Assembly (NCBI GenBank): GCA_016711265.1
Contig: JADJTI010000006.1
Span: forward strand, 434,001 to 498,000
DNA: 64,000 bases
Direction: 5' to 3'
Source: Austwickia sp.
GTDB lineage: Bacteria; Actinomycetota; Actinomycetes; Actinomycetales; Dermatophilaceae
The notes under the pieces are model-generated. The model searched no databases. It was not told where the DNA came from and was given only the letters and a program-made list of their open reading frames with translations. Shown here in pieces: positions 16,316 to 24,427 of the stretch. The translations under genes were made by a program, and so were the position numbers. Within the stretch, counting starts at the first letter, position 1, and every line of letters starts with the position of its first letter.

Positions 16316-17614
16316 ATGCGGATGACCGACTGGTCGACGGCGCAACGCTGGCAGCCGGCGGCCGTCGTACGACCCACGACGGCGCAGGAAGCGGCGGCGA
16401 TCCTCGCCGAGGCGGCCCGCACCGGCACGACCGTCCGCCCCATCGGCTCGGGGCATTCCTTCACCCCGCTCGCCGTCACCGACGGCACGCAAGTCGTGCT
16501 CGACGGGATGATCGGCCTGGTCGGCGGTCCCGATCCGGACGGCGCGGTCCGGGTCCGCGGCGGTACCACCCTGGCGCTGCTGAACACGCTGCTGGCCGCT
16601 CGCGGCCGGGCCGTCGCCAATCTCGGCGACATCGACGCCCAGACCATCGCCGGGGCGATCTCGACCGGTACCCACGGGACCGGTGCCCGGTTCGGCGGGC
16701 TTGCCACCCAGGTCAGCGCCCTGGAGCTGGCCCTACCCGATGGTTCGGTACGCCGGTGCGACGCCGCCCACGACCCCGACCTGTTCCAGGCCGCGCGCCT
16801 GGGGGTGGGCGCGTTCGGGCTGATCACCGAGGTCACTCTGGACACCGTGCCGGCGTTCGGGCTGTACGCGGTGGAGCGACCCGACCGGCTCAGCACCGTG
16901 CTGGCGGACCTGCCGGCACACCTACGCGCCGACCACTTCGAGTTCTTCTGGTTCCCGCACACCGACCGGGTGCTCGCCAAGACGAACACCCGGGTCGCCG
17001 CGCCCGAGGCCGCCAGCTCCGGCCTCCCGGCGTGGCGGGCCTACCTGGACGACGAGCTGCTCGCGAATCGGCTCTTCGAGGTCGTCAACCGCGGCTGCGC
17101 GCGCTGGCCGGCGGCGACGCCGTACCTCAATCAGGTCGCGGCGCGCTCGCTGCCCGCGCGCTCGTACACCGCGCCCTCCCACCAGGTGTTCGCCTCCCCG
17201 CGCACGGTTCGGTTCCGGGAGAGCGAGTACGCCGTGCCGGTCGCCGCCGTGGACGACGTGCTGCGCGAGCTGCGCCGGTGGCTGGAGCGCAGCGGCGAGC
17301 GCGTGGCCTTCCCGGTGGAGGTGCGGTTCGCGGCGGCGGACCAGGTGTGGTTGTCGACGTCCTACCAGCGCGACAGCGCTTACGTCGCGGTCCACATGTA
17401 CCACCGGCTCGACCCAAGCAGGTTCTTCGGCGCCTTCGAGGACATCGTCGCCCGGTACGACGGCCGCCCCCACTGGGGCAAGATGCACCGGTTAACGGCC
17501 GCGGACCTCCAAGGTCGTTATCCCCGGTTCGGCGACGCCCTGGCGGTCCGGGACCGAGTCGACCCGCAACGGGTGCTCGGGAGCCCGTACCTGGCCAGGG
17601 TCCTGGACGCCTGA
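16316..17614 (+). CDS. FAD-linked sugar-lactone oxidase (D-arabinono-1,4-lactone oxidase-like)
   Basis: 432-residue flavoprotein. The N-terminal PCMH FAD domain has PIGSGHSFTPLA near residue 42, where the histidine is the usual covalent flavin site, and TIAGAISTGTHGTG near 109. The C-terminal ALO domain contains the conserved HWGKMH near 385. Such enzymes oxidise aldono- or gulono-lactones and reduce oxygen or another acceptor. The start is taken at the ATG at 16316 (16322 is also possible), after GAGGGGG. Longer frames reach back to 16127 without a convincing start. Confidence 0.88.
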   Translation: MRMTDWSTAQRWQPAAVVRPTTAQEAAAILAEAARTGTTVRPIGSGHSFTPLAVTDGTQVVLDGMIGLVGGPDPDGAVRVRGGTTLALLNTLLAARGRAVANLGDIDAQTIAGAISTGTHGTGARFGGLATQVSALELALPDGSVRRCDAAHDPDLFQAARLGVGAFGLITEVTLDTVPAFGLYAVERPDRLSTVLADLPAHLRADHFEFFWFPHTDRVLAKTNTRVAAPEAASSGLPAWRAYLDDELLANRLFEVVNRGCARWPAATPYLNQVAARSLPARSYTAPSHQVFASPRTVRFRESEYAVPVAAVDDVLRELRRWLERSGERVAFPVEVRFAAADQVWLSTSYQRDSAYVAVHMYHRLDPSRFFGAFEDIVARYDGRPHWGKMHRLTAADLQGRYPRFGDALAVRDRVDPQRVLGSPYLARVLDA

Positions 17615-17666
17615 GATGGTCGAACGGGCCCAACATTCAACGGGTCTCATCGTTCACACTGCTCTC

Positions 17667-18161
17667 ATGACTGACTCTCAGCGCGACCGCGATGCCACCC
17701 GCGATGCCACCCGCCGTACGGTGCTCGGTGCCACCGCCGGGGGTGCCGCAGCGGCCACCCTCCTGACCGCCTGCGGGTCCGCCAGCTCGCCCGCGCCGCC
17801 CGCGACGCCCGCCGCCGCCAGTACGGCGGCCCCCGCGTCCAGCTCGCCCGGGTCGGCCACCGCGTCGACCCCCGCCGGGGCCGTGCTGGCCCAGGCGGCC
17901 GACGTCCCGGTGGGCGGCGGGATCCTCGTCTCAGACCAGAAGGTGGTGGTCACCCAGCCCACAGCCGGCACGTTCGCGGCGGTGTCGGCCGTGTGCACGC
18001 ACCGCAGTTGCCTCGTGCAGGCCCCCGCCAACGGCGTCATCGTGTGCGCCTGCCACGGCAGCGAGTACGGCCTGGACGGCTCGGTGAAGAAGGGGCCGGC
18101 GACCCAGCCGCTCCCCGCCGTGCCGGTGGTCGCCGCCGACGGCGCTATCCGCAAGGGCTGA
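17667..18161 (+). CDS. Rieske [2Fe-2S] lipoprotein with Tat-like signal
   Basis: 164 residues. The N-terminus has a twin-arginine motif RRTVLGA, a hydrophobic region and lipobox LTAC, indicating export in folded form and lipid anchoring. A Ser/Pro/Ala linker precedes a small Rieske domain with CTHRSCLV near residue 110 and CACHGSEYGLDGS near 128, giving the Cys-His/Cys-His cluster ligands. The partner oxidase or cytochrome is not adjacent, so this is probably a stand-alone electron carrier of the kind common in actinobacteria. The start ATG is at 17667. Confidence 0.92.
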   Translation: MTDSQRDRDATRDATRRTVLGATAGGAAAATLLTACGSASSPAPPATPAAASTAAPASSSPGSATASTPAGAVLAQAADVPVGGGILVSDQKVVVTQPTAGTFAAVSAVCTHRSCLVQAPANGVIVCACHGSEYGLDGSVKKGPATQPLPAVPVVAADGAIRKG

Positions 18162-18239
18162 ACCCCGCCGAGACCCGGTCACAGCAAGCCCACAGCCACG
18201 ACCGATGGGGGTCGAGGGTGCCCCGTCGATGCTGTCGTC

Positions 18240-18881
18240 ATGACGACGCACAACCAGCCGGGGCAGGCGAACCTGATCGTGGTGGCCGGGGTGCCCGGAG
18301 CGGGCAAGTCCACGGCCTTGCGCGAGATCGCCGCGGTGGCAGAGGCCGCCCCAGGACTGCGAATCCTGGACTCGGACATCCAGCGGCACTGGCTGGCCGC
18401 ACGTCTGCCGGCGCGGACGCCGTACGGCTGGTATCGACCGTGCGTGCACCTGGCCCACCAGGTCAGCGTCGCCGGGCAGGTGGTGGCCGGGCCGAATCGA
18501 CGGGATGGGCGCCCGCGGCGGCTCATCGTGCACGATCCTGGCACCCGTCCCTGGTGGCGGCGGGGGCTGGTCACGCTCGCCCGGGTGCGGGGCTGGCGGG
18601 CCGAACTGGTCTTCGTTGAGGTCAGCCGCAGGGAGGCGCTCGGTGGGCAGCTGGCTCGCGGCCGGGTGGTTCGGGAAGCCTCGTTCGAAGCGCACTGGCA
18701 TCGCGGACAGCGCCTCGCCGCGCAGCTGCGCCGCAGCACGATGACGGAGGGCGGCTGGCAGCGGGCGTACCTGACCAGCCGTGCGGAAGCCGTCGGCGCG
18801 GTGTGCGCGGCCCTCGGTATCGGCGGCGGTACCGGCGGGAGTGTCGGCGGGAGTGTCGGCGATCAACGGGTGGCCGCCTAG
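18240..18881 (+). CDS. P-loop ATP-binding (zeta/kinase-like AAA) protein
   Basis: 213 residues. Walker A GVPGAGKST near residue 18 and a downstream LDSDIQRHW suggest a small-molecule or nucleotide kinase of the AAA_33/zeta group. HDPGTRPWW and the FVEVSRREALGGQLARGR segment fit a lid-like region. The substrate is unknown. A Gly/Ser-rich tail (GGGTGGSVGGSVG) ends the protein. The stop overlaps that of the convergent AraC-type gene by four bases. Confidence 0.75.
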   Translation: MTTHNQPGQANLIVVAGVPGAGKSTALREIAAVAEAAPGLRILDSDIQRHWLAARLPARTPYGWYRPCVHLAHQVSVAGQVVAGPNRRDGRPRRLIVHDPGTRPWWRRGLVTLARVRGWRAELVFVEVSRREALGGQLARGRVVREASFEAHWHRGQRLAAQLRRSTMTEGGWQRAYLTSRAEAVGAVCAALGIGGGTGGSVGGSVGDQRVAA

Positions 18882-19732
18882 GCGAAACCGTCCACGAATC
18901 GCCCCGCGAATCGTCCGGGCGTCAACCCCGTGGCCGCCCGGAAGTCGCGCGTGAAGTGCGCTTGGTCGGCGTACCCGAGCTCGTAGGCCAACGCGGCCAG
19001 TTCGACCTGTCCTGACTGCAGCCGCAGCGACCCTTCGTGCAACCGCTGCCGCCGGATCAGCCAGCGCGGCGAGATGCCCACCCGCTTGGCCAGCAGCCGC
19101 TGCAGGCTGCGTTCGGAGAGCCCGACCCGCCCGCACAGATCATCGACCGTGCGCAGCTGCGGCGTCGACTCCACCAGATCGACCAGCGCGTTGACCTGGT
19201 CGCCCTCGGCGTCGATCGGCAGCACCGGGCGCAGCGCCGCCTCGACCAGCCGCATGGCTCGTTCATGACGCGGCGCCGCGGTCGGATCCGGGGCGATCAC
19301 CTCGCGAACAGCGGTGGTCAGCGCGCCGCCGTCGATCCCCGCCAGCTCGGCCAGGTCGACGTACCGATCGGTGTGCTCGCGCACCGCCCGGCCGGTCAGC
19401 AGGTACCCGGCGGCCGGGGCCATCATCAGCCCGAACGCCCAGCCGGTGCCCTCCAGGATCGTGCGCGACAGGCCGGAGGTCACGCCGTACCAGCGGGCGT
19501 AGCGATCGGCGACGACCAGCAGGCACACCGGGTACTGCAGCACCCGCTGTTCGGCCTGCCGGCCCTCGGGAATCGACCACACCGGGATCCAGTAGCGCCG
19601 GGCGAGCCCGGCCACGTCGGCGGCCGGTGCGTAGCGGGTGATCCGGTACCAGTCGCGTTCGGCCGGATCGACCAGATGAGCCCGATCGACGGCCAGCGGC
19701 AGCGGCGGGCGCGGGCTGACGGACTCCTCCAC
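18878..19732 (-). CDS. AraC-family transcriptional regulator
   Basis: 284 residues. An N-terminal cupin-like sensing region (YWIPVWSIPEGRQAEQRVL) precedes the AraC DNA-binding domain. The second helix-turn-helix is clear: LAALAYELGYADQAHFTRDF, then TGLTPGRF. GTG at 19732 is chosen; a longer frame to 19813 would overlap the divergent gene's promoter. The adjacent divergent gene (19794) is the natural candidate target, with 61 bp between the two starts. Confidence 0.9.
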   Translation of the reverse strand: MEESVSPRPPLPLAVDRAHLVDPAERDWYRITRYAPAADVAGLARRYWIPVWSIPEGRQAEQRVLQYPVCLLVVADRYARWYGVTSGLSRTILEGTGWAFGLMMAPAAGYLLTGRAVREHTDRYVDLAELAGIDGGALTTAVREVIAPDPTAAPRHERAMRLVEAALRPVLPIDAEGDQVNALVDLVESTPQLRTVDDLCGRVGLSERSLQRLLAKRVGISPRWLIRRQRLHEGSLRLQSGQVELAALAYELGYADQAHFTRDFRAATGLTPGRFAGRFVDGFA

Positions 19733-19793
19733 GCCACCAGTGTGTCGGGTATGTACAAGCCGGGTCCGCGTCCGGCTGCCTACGGTGCCTGTC

Positions 19794-20372
19794 ATGAGCG
19801 AGCACGCCACCACCCCGACCCTGACGGCCTATCTGCAGTACGCCGAACCGCTGGCCGCCGTCGTGGCCGACCTGACCGCACCCCAGTGGGCGGCCCCCAG
19901 TCCGTGTGCGGGCTGGTCCGCCGCCGACGTGGTTGACCACGTCGTGACGACCCAACGCGACTACTTCGAGCGCCACCAGGGCGATCTCGGCCCGGCGCCC
20001 GAGCTTGCAGCCGATCCGGCGGCCGGCTGGCGGACCCACGACGCCGCCGTACGCCGGGTGCTCGCCGATCCAGCACTGGTCTCGCGAGCCTTCGACGGCT
20101 TCTTCGGGCCGACCACGGTGGGGGAGCTGTTCGTGCAGTTCTACGGGTTTGACCTGATCGTGCACCGATGGGACGTGGCCCGCAGCGCGGGCCGCGACGA
20201 GCGATTCAGCGATGCTGAGCTGGATACCGTGGAGCGGGCGATCGCCGGGTTCGGGGAGCACCTGTACGGCGAGGGGATCTGCGCTCGGCCGGTTGAGGTG
20301 CCGCTGGACGCGGATCGGCAGACGCGTGTGCTGGCGACCCTGGGACGGAAGGCGTCTACCCTCGCGTTATGA
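19794..20372 (+). CDS. DinB/MDMPI-type protein (TIGR03086-like)
   Basis: 192-residue four-helix-bundle protein of the mycothiol-dependent maleylpyruvate isomerase superfamily. It opens with YLQYAEPLAAVVADLTAPQW and has PCAGWSAADVVDHVV near residue 40, with the typical metal-ligand His, and FDLIVHRWDVARSAG near 118. These proteins are candidates for thiol- (mycothiol-) dependent transferases, but most are uncharacterised. It overlaps the following SDR gene by four bases and faces the AraC gene, which may control the pair. Confidence 0.85.
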   Translation: MSEHATTPTLTAYLQYAEPLAAVVADLTAPQWAAPSPCAGWSAADVVDHVVTTQRDYFERHQGDLGPAPELAADPAAGWRTHDAAVRRVLADPALVSRAFDGFFGPTTVGELFVQFYGFDLIVHRWDVARSAGRDERFSDAELDTVERAIAGFGEHLYGEGICARPVEVPLDADRQTRVLATLGRKASTLAL

Positions 20373-21043
20373 CGAAACCGCAGGGAGCGGGTGCTGTCGT
20401 CGCCGTCGTGGGCGCCAGCGGCACGATGGGTGCGGCGGTGTGCCGGGAGCTGGCGCGCCGCGGTGCCCGGCTCCTGCTGGTGGGCCGCAGCCTGTCTCGG
20501 CTGCGGGCCGCCGAACTGCCCGAGGCCCCGACCGTACTGGCGGATGTGACGGACGCCGCGTGTGGTGACCGGATCATCGAGGGAGCTGCCACGCACTACG
20601 GCAGGCTCGACGGGCTGGTCAACGCCGCCTATCTGATGAGCGCGGACCCGTTGCGTCAGCTGCCCGACGAGGTCCTGGAGGAGGTGTTCCTCGTCAACGC
20701 CATCGGCCCACTCTTCCTGGTCAAGCGGATCCTGCCGGTGCTGCCGCGGCCGGGGGGCCTGATCGTGTCGTTGACCGTCGGGATGCCCGAGCCGGCAGCA
20801 CCCGAGCAGGCCGGGTACGCCGCTGCGGCGGCCGGGTTGCGCGCCGCCATCGGCGCCCTGGCGGCCGCCGTTCGCGACGAGGGCATCCAGGTGCTGGACG
20901 TCGAGGCGCCGCCCGTTGGTTGCCCGCCGATGGGCCCGCCGATGGGCCCGCCGATGACGCCGGAGAACCTCGCCCAACAGATCGCGGACGCCATCGAGCA
21001 GGACCGTCAACGCCTGCGTCCAGCCGATTTTCGCCGAGCCTGA
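20369..21043 (+). CDS. SDR-family oxidoreductase lacking the catalytic lysine
   Basis: 224 residues with a Rossmann motif VVGASGTMGAAVCRELARRG near residue 13, Asp-Val at LADVTDA and NAAYLMSADP near 91, as in classical short-chain dehydrogenases. The active-site tyrosine region reads AGYAAAAAGLR, so the usual YxxxK lysine is replaced by alanine. A proline/methionine direct repeat (PPMGPPMGPPM) lies near the C-terminus where the substrate loop would be. It may be NAD(P)-binding but catalytically altered. Co-translated with the DinB-like gene and followed by a strong hairpin. Confidence 0.82.
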   Translation: MTKPQGAGAVVAVVGASGTMGAAVCRELARRGARLLLVGRSLSRLRAAELPEAPTVLADVTDAACGDRIIEGAATHYGRLDGLVNAAYLMSADPLRQLPDEVLEEVFLVNAIGPLFLVKRILPVLPRPGGLIVSLTVGMPEPAAPEQAGYAAAAAGLRAAIGALAAAVRDEGIQVLDVEAPPVGCPPMGPPMGPPMTPENLAQQIADAIEQDRQRLRPADFRRA

Positions 21044-21053
21044 CGCCCTAGGA

Positions 21054-21087
21054 GCGGGTCTCGGCTCGATGTCGAGCCGAGACCCGC
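21054..21087 (+). terminator. CTCGATGTCGAG hairpin (family C, copy 1)
   Basis: Perfect 16-bp stem with a two-base centre, 11 bp after the SDR stop. The apical sequence CTCGATGTCGAGCC recurs at 45229-45242, and a close form at 21494. Confidence 0.75.
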
Positions 21088-21158
21088 ACCTAAGCCCACC
21101 TGAGCCCACCTGAGTCGCTCGGCCCGGCCGACCGGGGTCGCAGTGTCATCATCGGAGG

Positions 21159-21443
21159 GTGCAGTTCATGGTGTTGAGCCGGCGTCGGACCGAGGACTTC
21201 CAGGAGACCGATTTCGAGGCGGTGCTGCCCGAGGAGGGCGAGAAGGTGCGCACGCTGTACGCCGCGGGCATCGTCCGCCAGGCGTGGTTGCGCGGCGACT
21301 CCGGCGGGGCGTGCTTCCTGGTGGAGGCCGAGGACGAGACGGATGCGCGCGGCATCGTGCGCAGCCTGCCATTGGCGGTGCGGGGGCTGTCCGAGTTCAC
21401 GGTGATCCCGTTGCTGCCCTACCGGGGGTTCGGCCCGCGCTGA
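21159..21443 (+). CDS. Muconolactone-isomerase/YciI-like small protein
   Basis: Up to 94 residues, a ferredoxin-like alpha/beta fold with MQFMVLSRRRTEDF at the start, LYAAGIVRQAWLRGDSGGAC in the middle and a terminal LSEFTVIPLLPYRGFG, typical of small actinobacterial proteins annotated as muconolactone delta-isomerase-like. No catabolic neighbours support that reaction. GTG at 21159 matches the family start, but GGAGG lies directly against it. An ATG at 21168 has better spacing from that ribosome-binding site, so the start is uncertain by three codons. Confidence 0.75.
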   Translation: MQFMVLSRRRTEDFQETDFEAVLPEEGEKVRTLYAAGIVRQAWLRGDSGGACFLVEAEDETDARGIVRSLPLAVRGLSEFTVIPLLPYRGFGPR

Positions 21444-21480
21444 GGTAGCCGCGTCGCGGGTGCTCGCAGGTCAGCGTTGA

Positions 21481-21518
21481 GTGCGGGGTTCGGCTCGATA
21501 TCGAGCCGGGGGTCGCAC
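21481..21518. terminator. CTCGATATCGAG hairpin (family C, copy 2)
   Basis: Inverted repeat with a nine-base apical stem, two G-U pairs, a small internal loop and a five-base outer stem. It lies between convergent genes ending at 21443 and 21537. Confidence 0.65.
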
Positions 21519-21536
21519 CCAAGAGCCACGCGCGGG

Positions 21537-21965
21537 CTAGCCGGAGGTGTACTCGGCGGTCTTCTGCGCGAGCCGTCGGTTGAACGGTTCGGTGCGGATG
21601 ATGGCGCGCTGGTGCGTGCCGGCCCCGATCGGCCCGGCGTCATCGCGCAGCCGCACCTGGAACGTCAGCGCCTTGCCGTCCACCTCGGTCAGCTCGACCT
21701 CGGCGGTCACGGTCATGCCGACGGGGGTGGCCGCCAGGTGGCTGAGGTCGGCGTGCGTGCCCACGGAGCGTTCCCCGTCCCCCAGGTGCTCCTCGAGCAG
21801 CTGGATGCAGGTGGCCTCGGTGAACGCGACCAGGTACGCGGTCGCGAACACCACCGGCATGTCGTTGAAGTCGCCCAGCGCCGCCGGCAGGCTCGGCACG
21901 GTGACCGAGTCGTCGACGGTCAGGCTGGCGGTGTGGGTCAGTCCCGGGGTGAGTGTTTCCAACAT
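21537..21965 (-). CDS. Hotdog-fold thioesterase, FlK-like
   Basis: 142 residues with the hotdog thioesterase pattern: FATAYLVAFTEATCIQLLEEH near residue 42 (the helix carrying the catalytic Thr/Glu), VGTHADLSHLAATPVGMTV near 70 and RAIIRTEPFNRRL at the end. This is the layout of fluoroacetyl-CoA thioesterase FlK and its many general relatives that hydrolyse short acyl-CoAs. The physiological substrate is not predictable. ATG at 21965 is the preferred start. It is divergent from the DinB gene at 22054. Confidence 0.85.
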   Translation of the reverse strand: MLETLTPGLTHTASLTVDDSVTVPSLPAALGDFNDMPVVFATAYLVAFTEATCIQLLEEHLGDGERSVGTHADLSHLAATPVGMTVTAEVELTEVDGKALTFQVRLRDDAGPIGAGTHQRAIIRTEPFNRRLAQKTAEYTSG

Positions 21966-22053
21966 GGCGCGAGCATCCCGCGCCCGGGCGCCGTACGGCA
22001 ACGCCGGCCGGACCGACAGGCCGGCCGGCCGTTCGGATGTCAGGCTGGACGGC

Positions 22054-22695
22054 ATGACCGACCTCGATCTCAACCGGGAGCTGCGTGACCAGATCGATTG
22101 GCATTGGCGGCATCAGGCGCGGGGGGCGCTGGCCGGTCTCACGGACGCCGAGTACTTCTGGGAGCCCGTCCCCGGCTGCTGGAACGTGAGACCCCGAGGG
22201 ACCGGTACGGCGTCCATCCAGGCTGGCGAGGGCCCGATGACCATCGATTTCGCCTTCCCCGAACCCGTTCCGGCGCCGGTCACGACGATCGCCTGGCGGC
22301 TCGGGCACGTCATCGTCGGGGTCCTGGCGATGCGCAACGCATCCCACTTCGGGGGGCCGCCGTTGGACTACGGTTCGTTCCGGTACGCACCGACCGCGCA
22401 GGAGGCCCTCGACCAGCTCGATGCCGAGTACGCCGGGTGGCTGGCCGGTGTTAAATCGCTGGGTGGGTGGGGCCTGGCCGAGAAGTGTGGGCCGGCCGAG
22501 GGGCCGTACGCCGACCGGTCGATGGTCACCTTGGTGCTGCACATCCACCGGGAGCTGATCCACCACCTCGCCGAGATCGCCCTGCTTCGAGACCTGTACC
22601 GGCAGCTGCACCAACCCGAGGACCGCCCCGACGCCCAACCCGACGGCCGGCCCGACGGCCGGCCCGACGGACTGGCGACGAGGGCACTGCGGTGA
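22054..22695 (+). CDS. DinB-family putative metal-dependent protein
   Basis: 213 residues, DinB four-helix bundle. HWRHQARGALAGLTDAEY opens the protein, WRLGHVIVGVLAMRNASH near residue 80 and LHIHRELIHHLAEIALLRD near 165 supply the three histidines of the usual metal site. The C-terminus is a short degenerate repeat (DGRPDGRPDG) produced by a nine-base tandem repeat in the DNA. Function unknown; relatives include thiol transferases and stress-induced proteins. Confidence 0.83.
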   Translation: MTDLDLNRELRDQIDWHWRHQARGALAGLTDAEYFWEPVPGCWNVRPRGTGTASIQAGEGPMTIDFAFPEPVPAPVTTIAWRLGHVIVGVLAMRNASHFGGPPLDYGSFRYAPTAQEALDQLDAEYAGWLAGVKSLGGWGLAEKCGPAEGPYADRSMVTLVLHIHRELIHHLAEIALLRDLYRQLHQPEDRPDAQPDGRPDGRPDGLATRALR

Positions 22696-22846
22696 GCCGA
22701 GACCGTTGGTGAGCCACGTGCGAGCGATGTCGAACCACTGCGGAGCATTGCGGCTGGGCGATGACCGCGTTAGCGTCGCGAGTTCGGTGACGACGCTGGC
22801 CGCGCCCCCTCCCGCCCCGGCCCGCCCGTCCAGCCAGGAGGTCGCG

Positions 22847-24376
22847 ATGCCGTTCGACGTACCCACCCCCGAGGAGATCGCCACGCTCGGTCAGCGGTTC
22901 GGGTTGACGCTGGATCAGAGCCAACGGCAGGGGTACGCCGCCCTGATCGCCGGATCGGCGGCCGCGTACGACCGCGTTGAGCAGCTCTACCGCCAGCACG
23001 CGCCCGCGCCGGTCACCGGCCGGACCAGCAGCGAACCGGCGGACAACCCGCTGCGGGCCTGGTACCGGCGTACCGACATCGTGGGCACCCCGGGCGGGCC
23101 GTTGACCGGTCGGACCGTGGCCATCAAGGACAACGTGAGCGTGGCCGGCGTACCGATGATGAACGGGTCGGTGACCGTCGAAGGCTACGTGCCGACGTAC
23201 GACGCGACCGTGGTGACGCGTTTGCTGGGGGCTGGGGCCACGATCACCGGGAAGGCGGTCTGCGAGAGCCTGTGCTTCTCCGGCGGCAGCCACACCGCCG
23301 ACACCGGTCCGGTGCGCAACCCGTGGGACCCCGACCGGACCACGGGCGGTTCGTCGGCGGGCAGCGCGGCGTTGGTGGCGGCCGGGGAGGTCGACCTGGC
23401 TCTCGGGGGTGACCAGGGCGGCTCCATCCGGATCCCGAGCGCGTTCTGCGGGACCGTGGGGCACAAGCCGACGTTCGGCCTGGTCCCGTACACGGGTGCG
23501 TTCCCTATCGAGCGGACGATCGATCACCTGGGGCCGATCACCACGACCGTCGCCGACGCGGCGGTGATGCTGGGGGTGCTCGCCGGGTACGACGAGGGGC
23601 GCGATCCGCGGCAACCGGTGGGCGTGGCGGGTGTGGACTACCGGGCGGCGCTGGAGGCTGAGCCGACCGGTCTGCGGGTGGGCATCGTGGCCGAGGGGTT
23701 CGGCCTGGAGGGCCTGTCGCAGCCGGAGCTGGACGCGACGGTCCGGGCGACGGCGTTGCGGCTGGCCGAGGCGGGGCTGGTCGTCGAGGACGTCAGCGTC
23801 CCCGAGCACGCCGACGCTTTCGCCGTCTGGAACGTGATCGCCACCGACGGCGCGACCGTGCAGATGATCGAGGGCAACGCCTACGGCTACAACGTGCCCG
23901 GGTGGTACGACCCCGAGCTGATGGCGCATTACGGTCGGCAGTGGCGGGAGCGGGCGGACCGGCTGTCGGTGACTACCAAGCTGGTGGCGTTGTGCGGGGC
24001 CCGGTCCTTGGAGACCAACTACGGGTCGGTGTACGGGATGGCGCAGAACCTGGTCCCCATGCTCCGCGCCGCCTATGACAAGCTGTTGTCACAGTACGAC
24101 GTGCTGGTGATGCCGACCTTGCCGATCGTGGCCAGCCTGACTCCGCCGCCGGATGCCGACCTGGCGACCTCGGTGGCCCGCGCGCTGGAGATGATTGCGA
24201 ACACGGCGCCGTTCGACGTCACCGGGCACCCGGCCACCAGCGTGCCGGCCGGGATGGTCGACGGGCTCCCGACGGGGCTGATGATCATCGGGAAGCACTT
24301 CGACGACGCGACGTGCCTGCGGGTCGCGCAGGTGGTCGAGCAGCAAGCCGGCGGCTTCCCGCGCCCGGGCCAGTAG
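22847..24376 (+). CDS. Amidase (amidase-signature family)
   Basis: 509 residues with the Ser-cisSer-Lys triad scaffold: lysine in TVAIKDNVSVAG near residue 93, and the glycine/serine signature TTGGSSAGSAALVAAGEVDL near 165 followed by GGDQGGSIRIPSAFCG near 188, which supplies the serines. Such enzymes hydrolyse small amides or nitrile-derived amides; the N-terminal helical extension of about 80 residues resembles aryl/aliphatic amidases of actinobacteria. ATG at 22847 has an AGGAGG ribosome-binding site, so the longer frame from 22706 is not used. It is not in an evident operon with nitrile hydratase. Confidence 0.92.
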   Translation: MPFDVPTPEEIATLGQRFGLTLDQSQRQGYAALIAGSAAAYDRVEQLYRQHAPAPVTGRTSSEPADNPLRAWYRRTDIVGTPGGPLTGRTVAIKDNVSVAGVPMMNGSVTVEGYVPTYDATVVTRLLGAGATITGKAVCESLCFSGGSHTADTGPVRNPWDPDRTTGGSSAGSAALVAAGEVDLALGGDQGGSIRIPSAFCGTVGHKPTFGLVPYTGAFPIERTIDHLGPITTTVADAAVMLGVLAGYDEGRDPRQPVGVAGVDYRAALEAEPTGLRVGIVAEGFGLEGLSQPELDATVRATALRLAEAGLVVEDVSVPEHADAFAVWNVIATDGATVQMIEGNAYGYNVPGWYDPELMAHYGRQWRERADRLSVTTKLVALCGARSLETNYGSVYGMAQNLVPMLRAAYDKLLSQYDVLVMPTLPIVASLTPPPDADLATSVARALEMIANTAPFDVTGHPATSVPAGMVDGLPTGLMIIGKHFDDATCLRVAQVVEQQAGGFPRPGQ

Positions 24377-24427
24377 GGCGCGAGTCGCCGTCCCGGGACC
24401 TCGGCGCAGCCCGGCAGACTGGATCCC

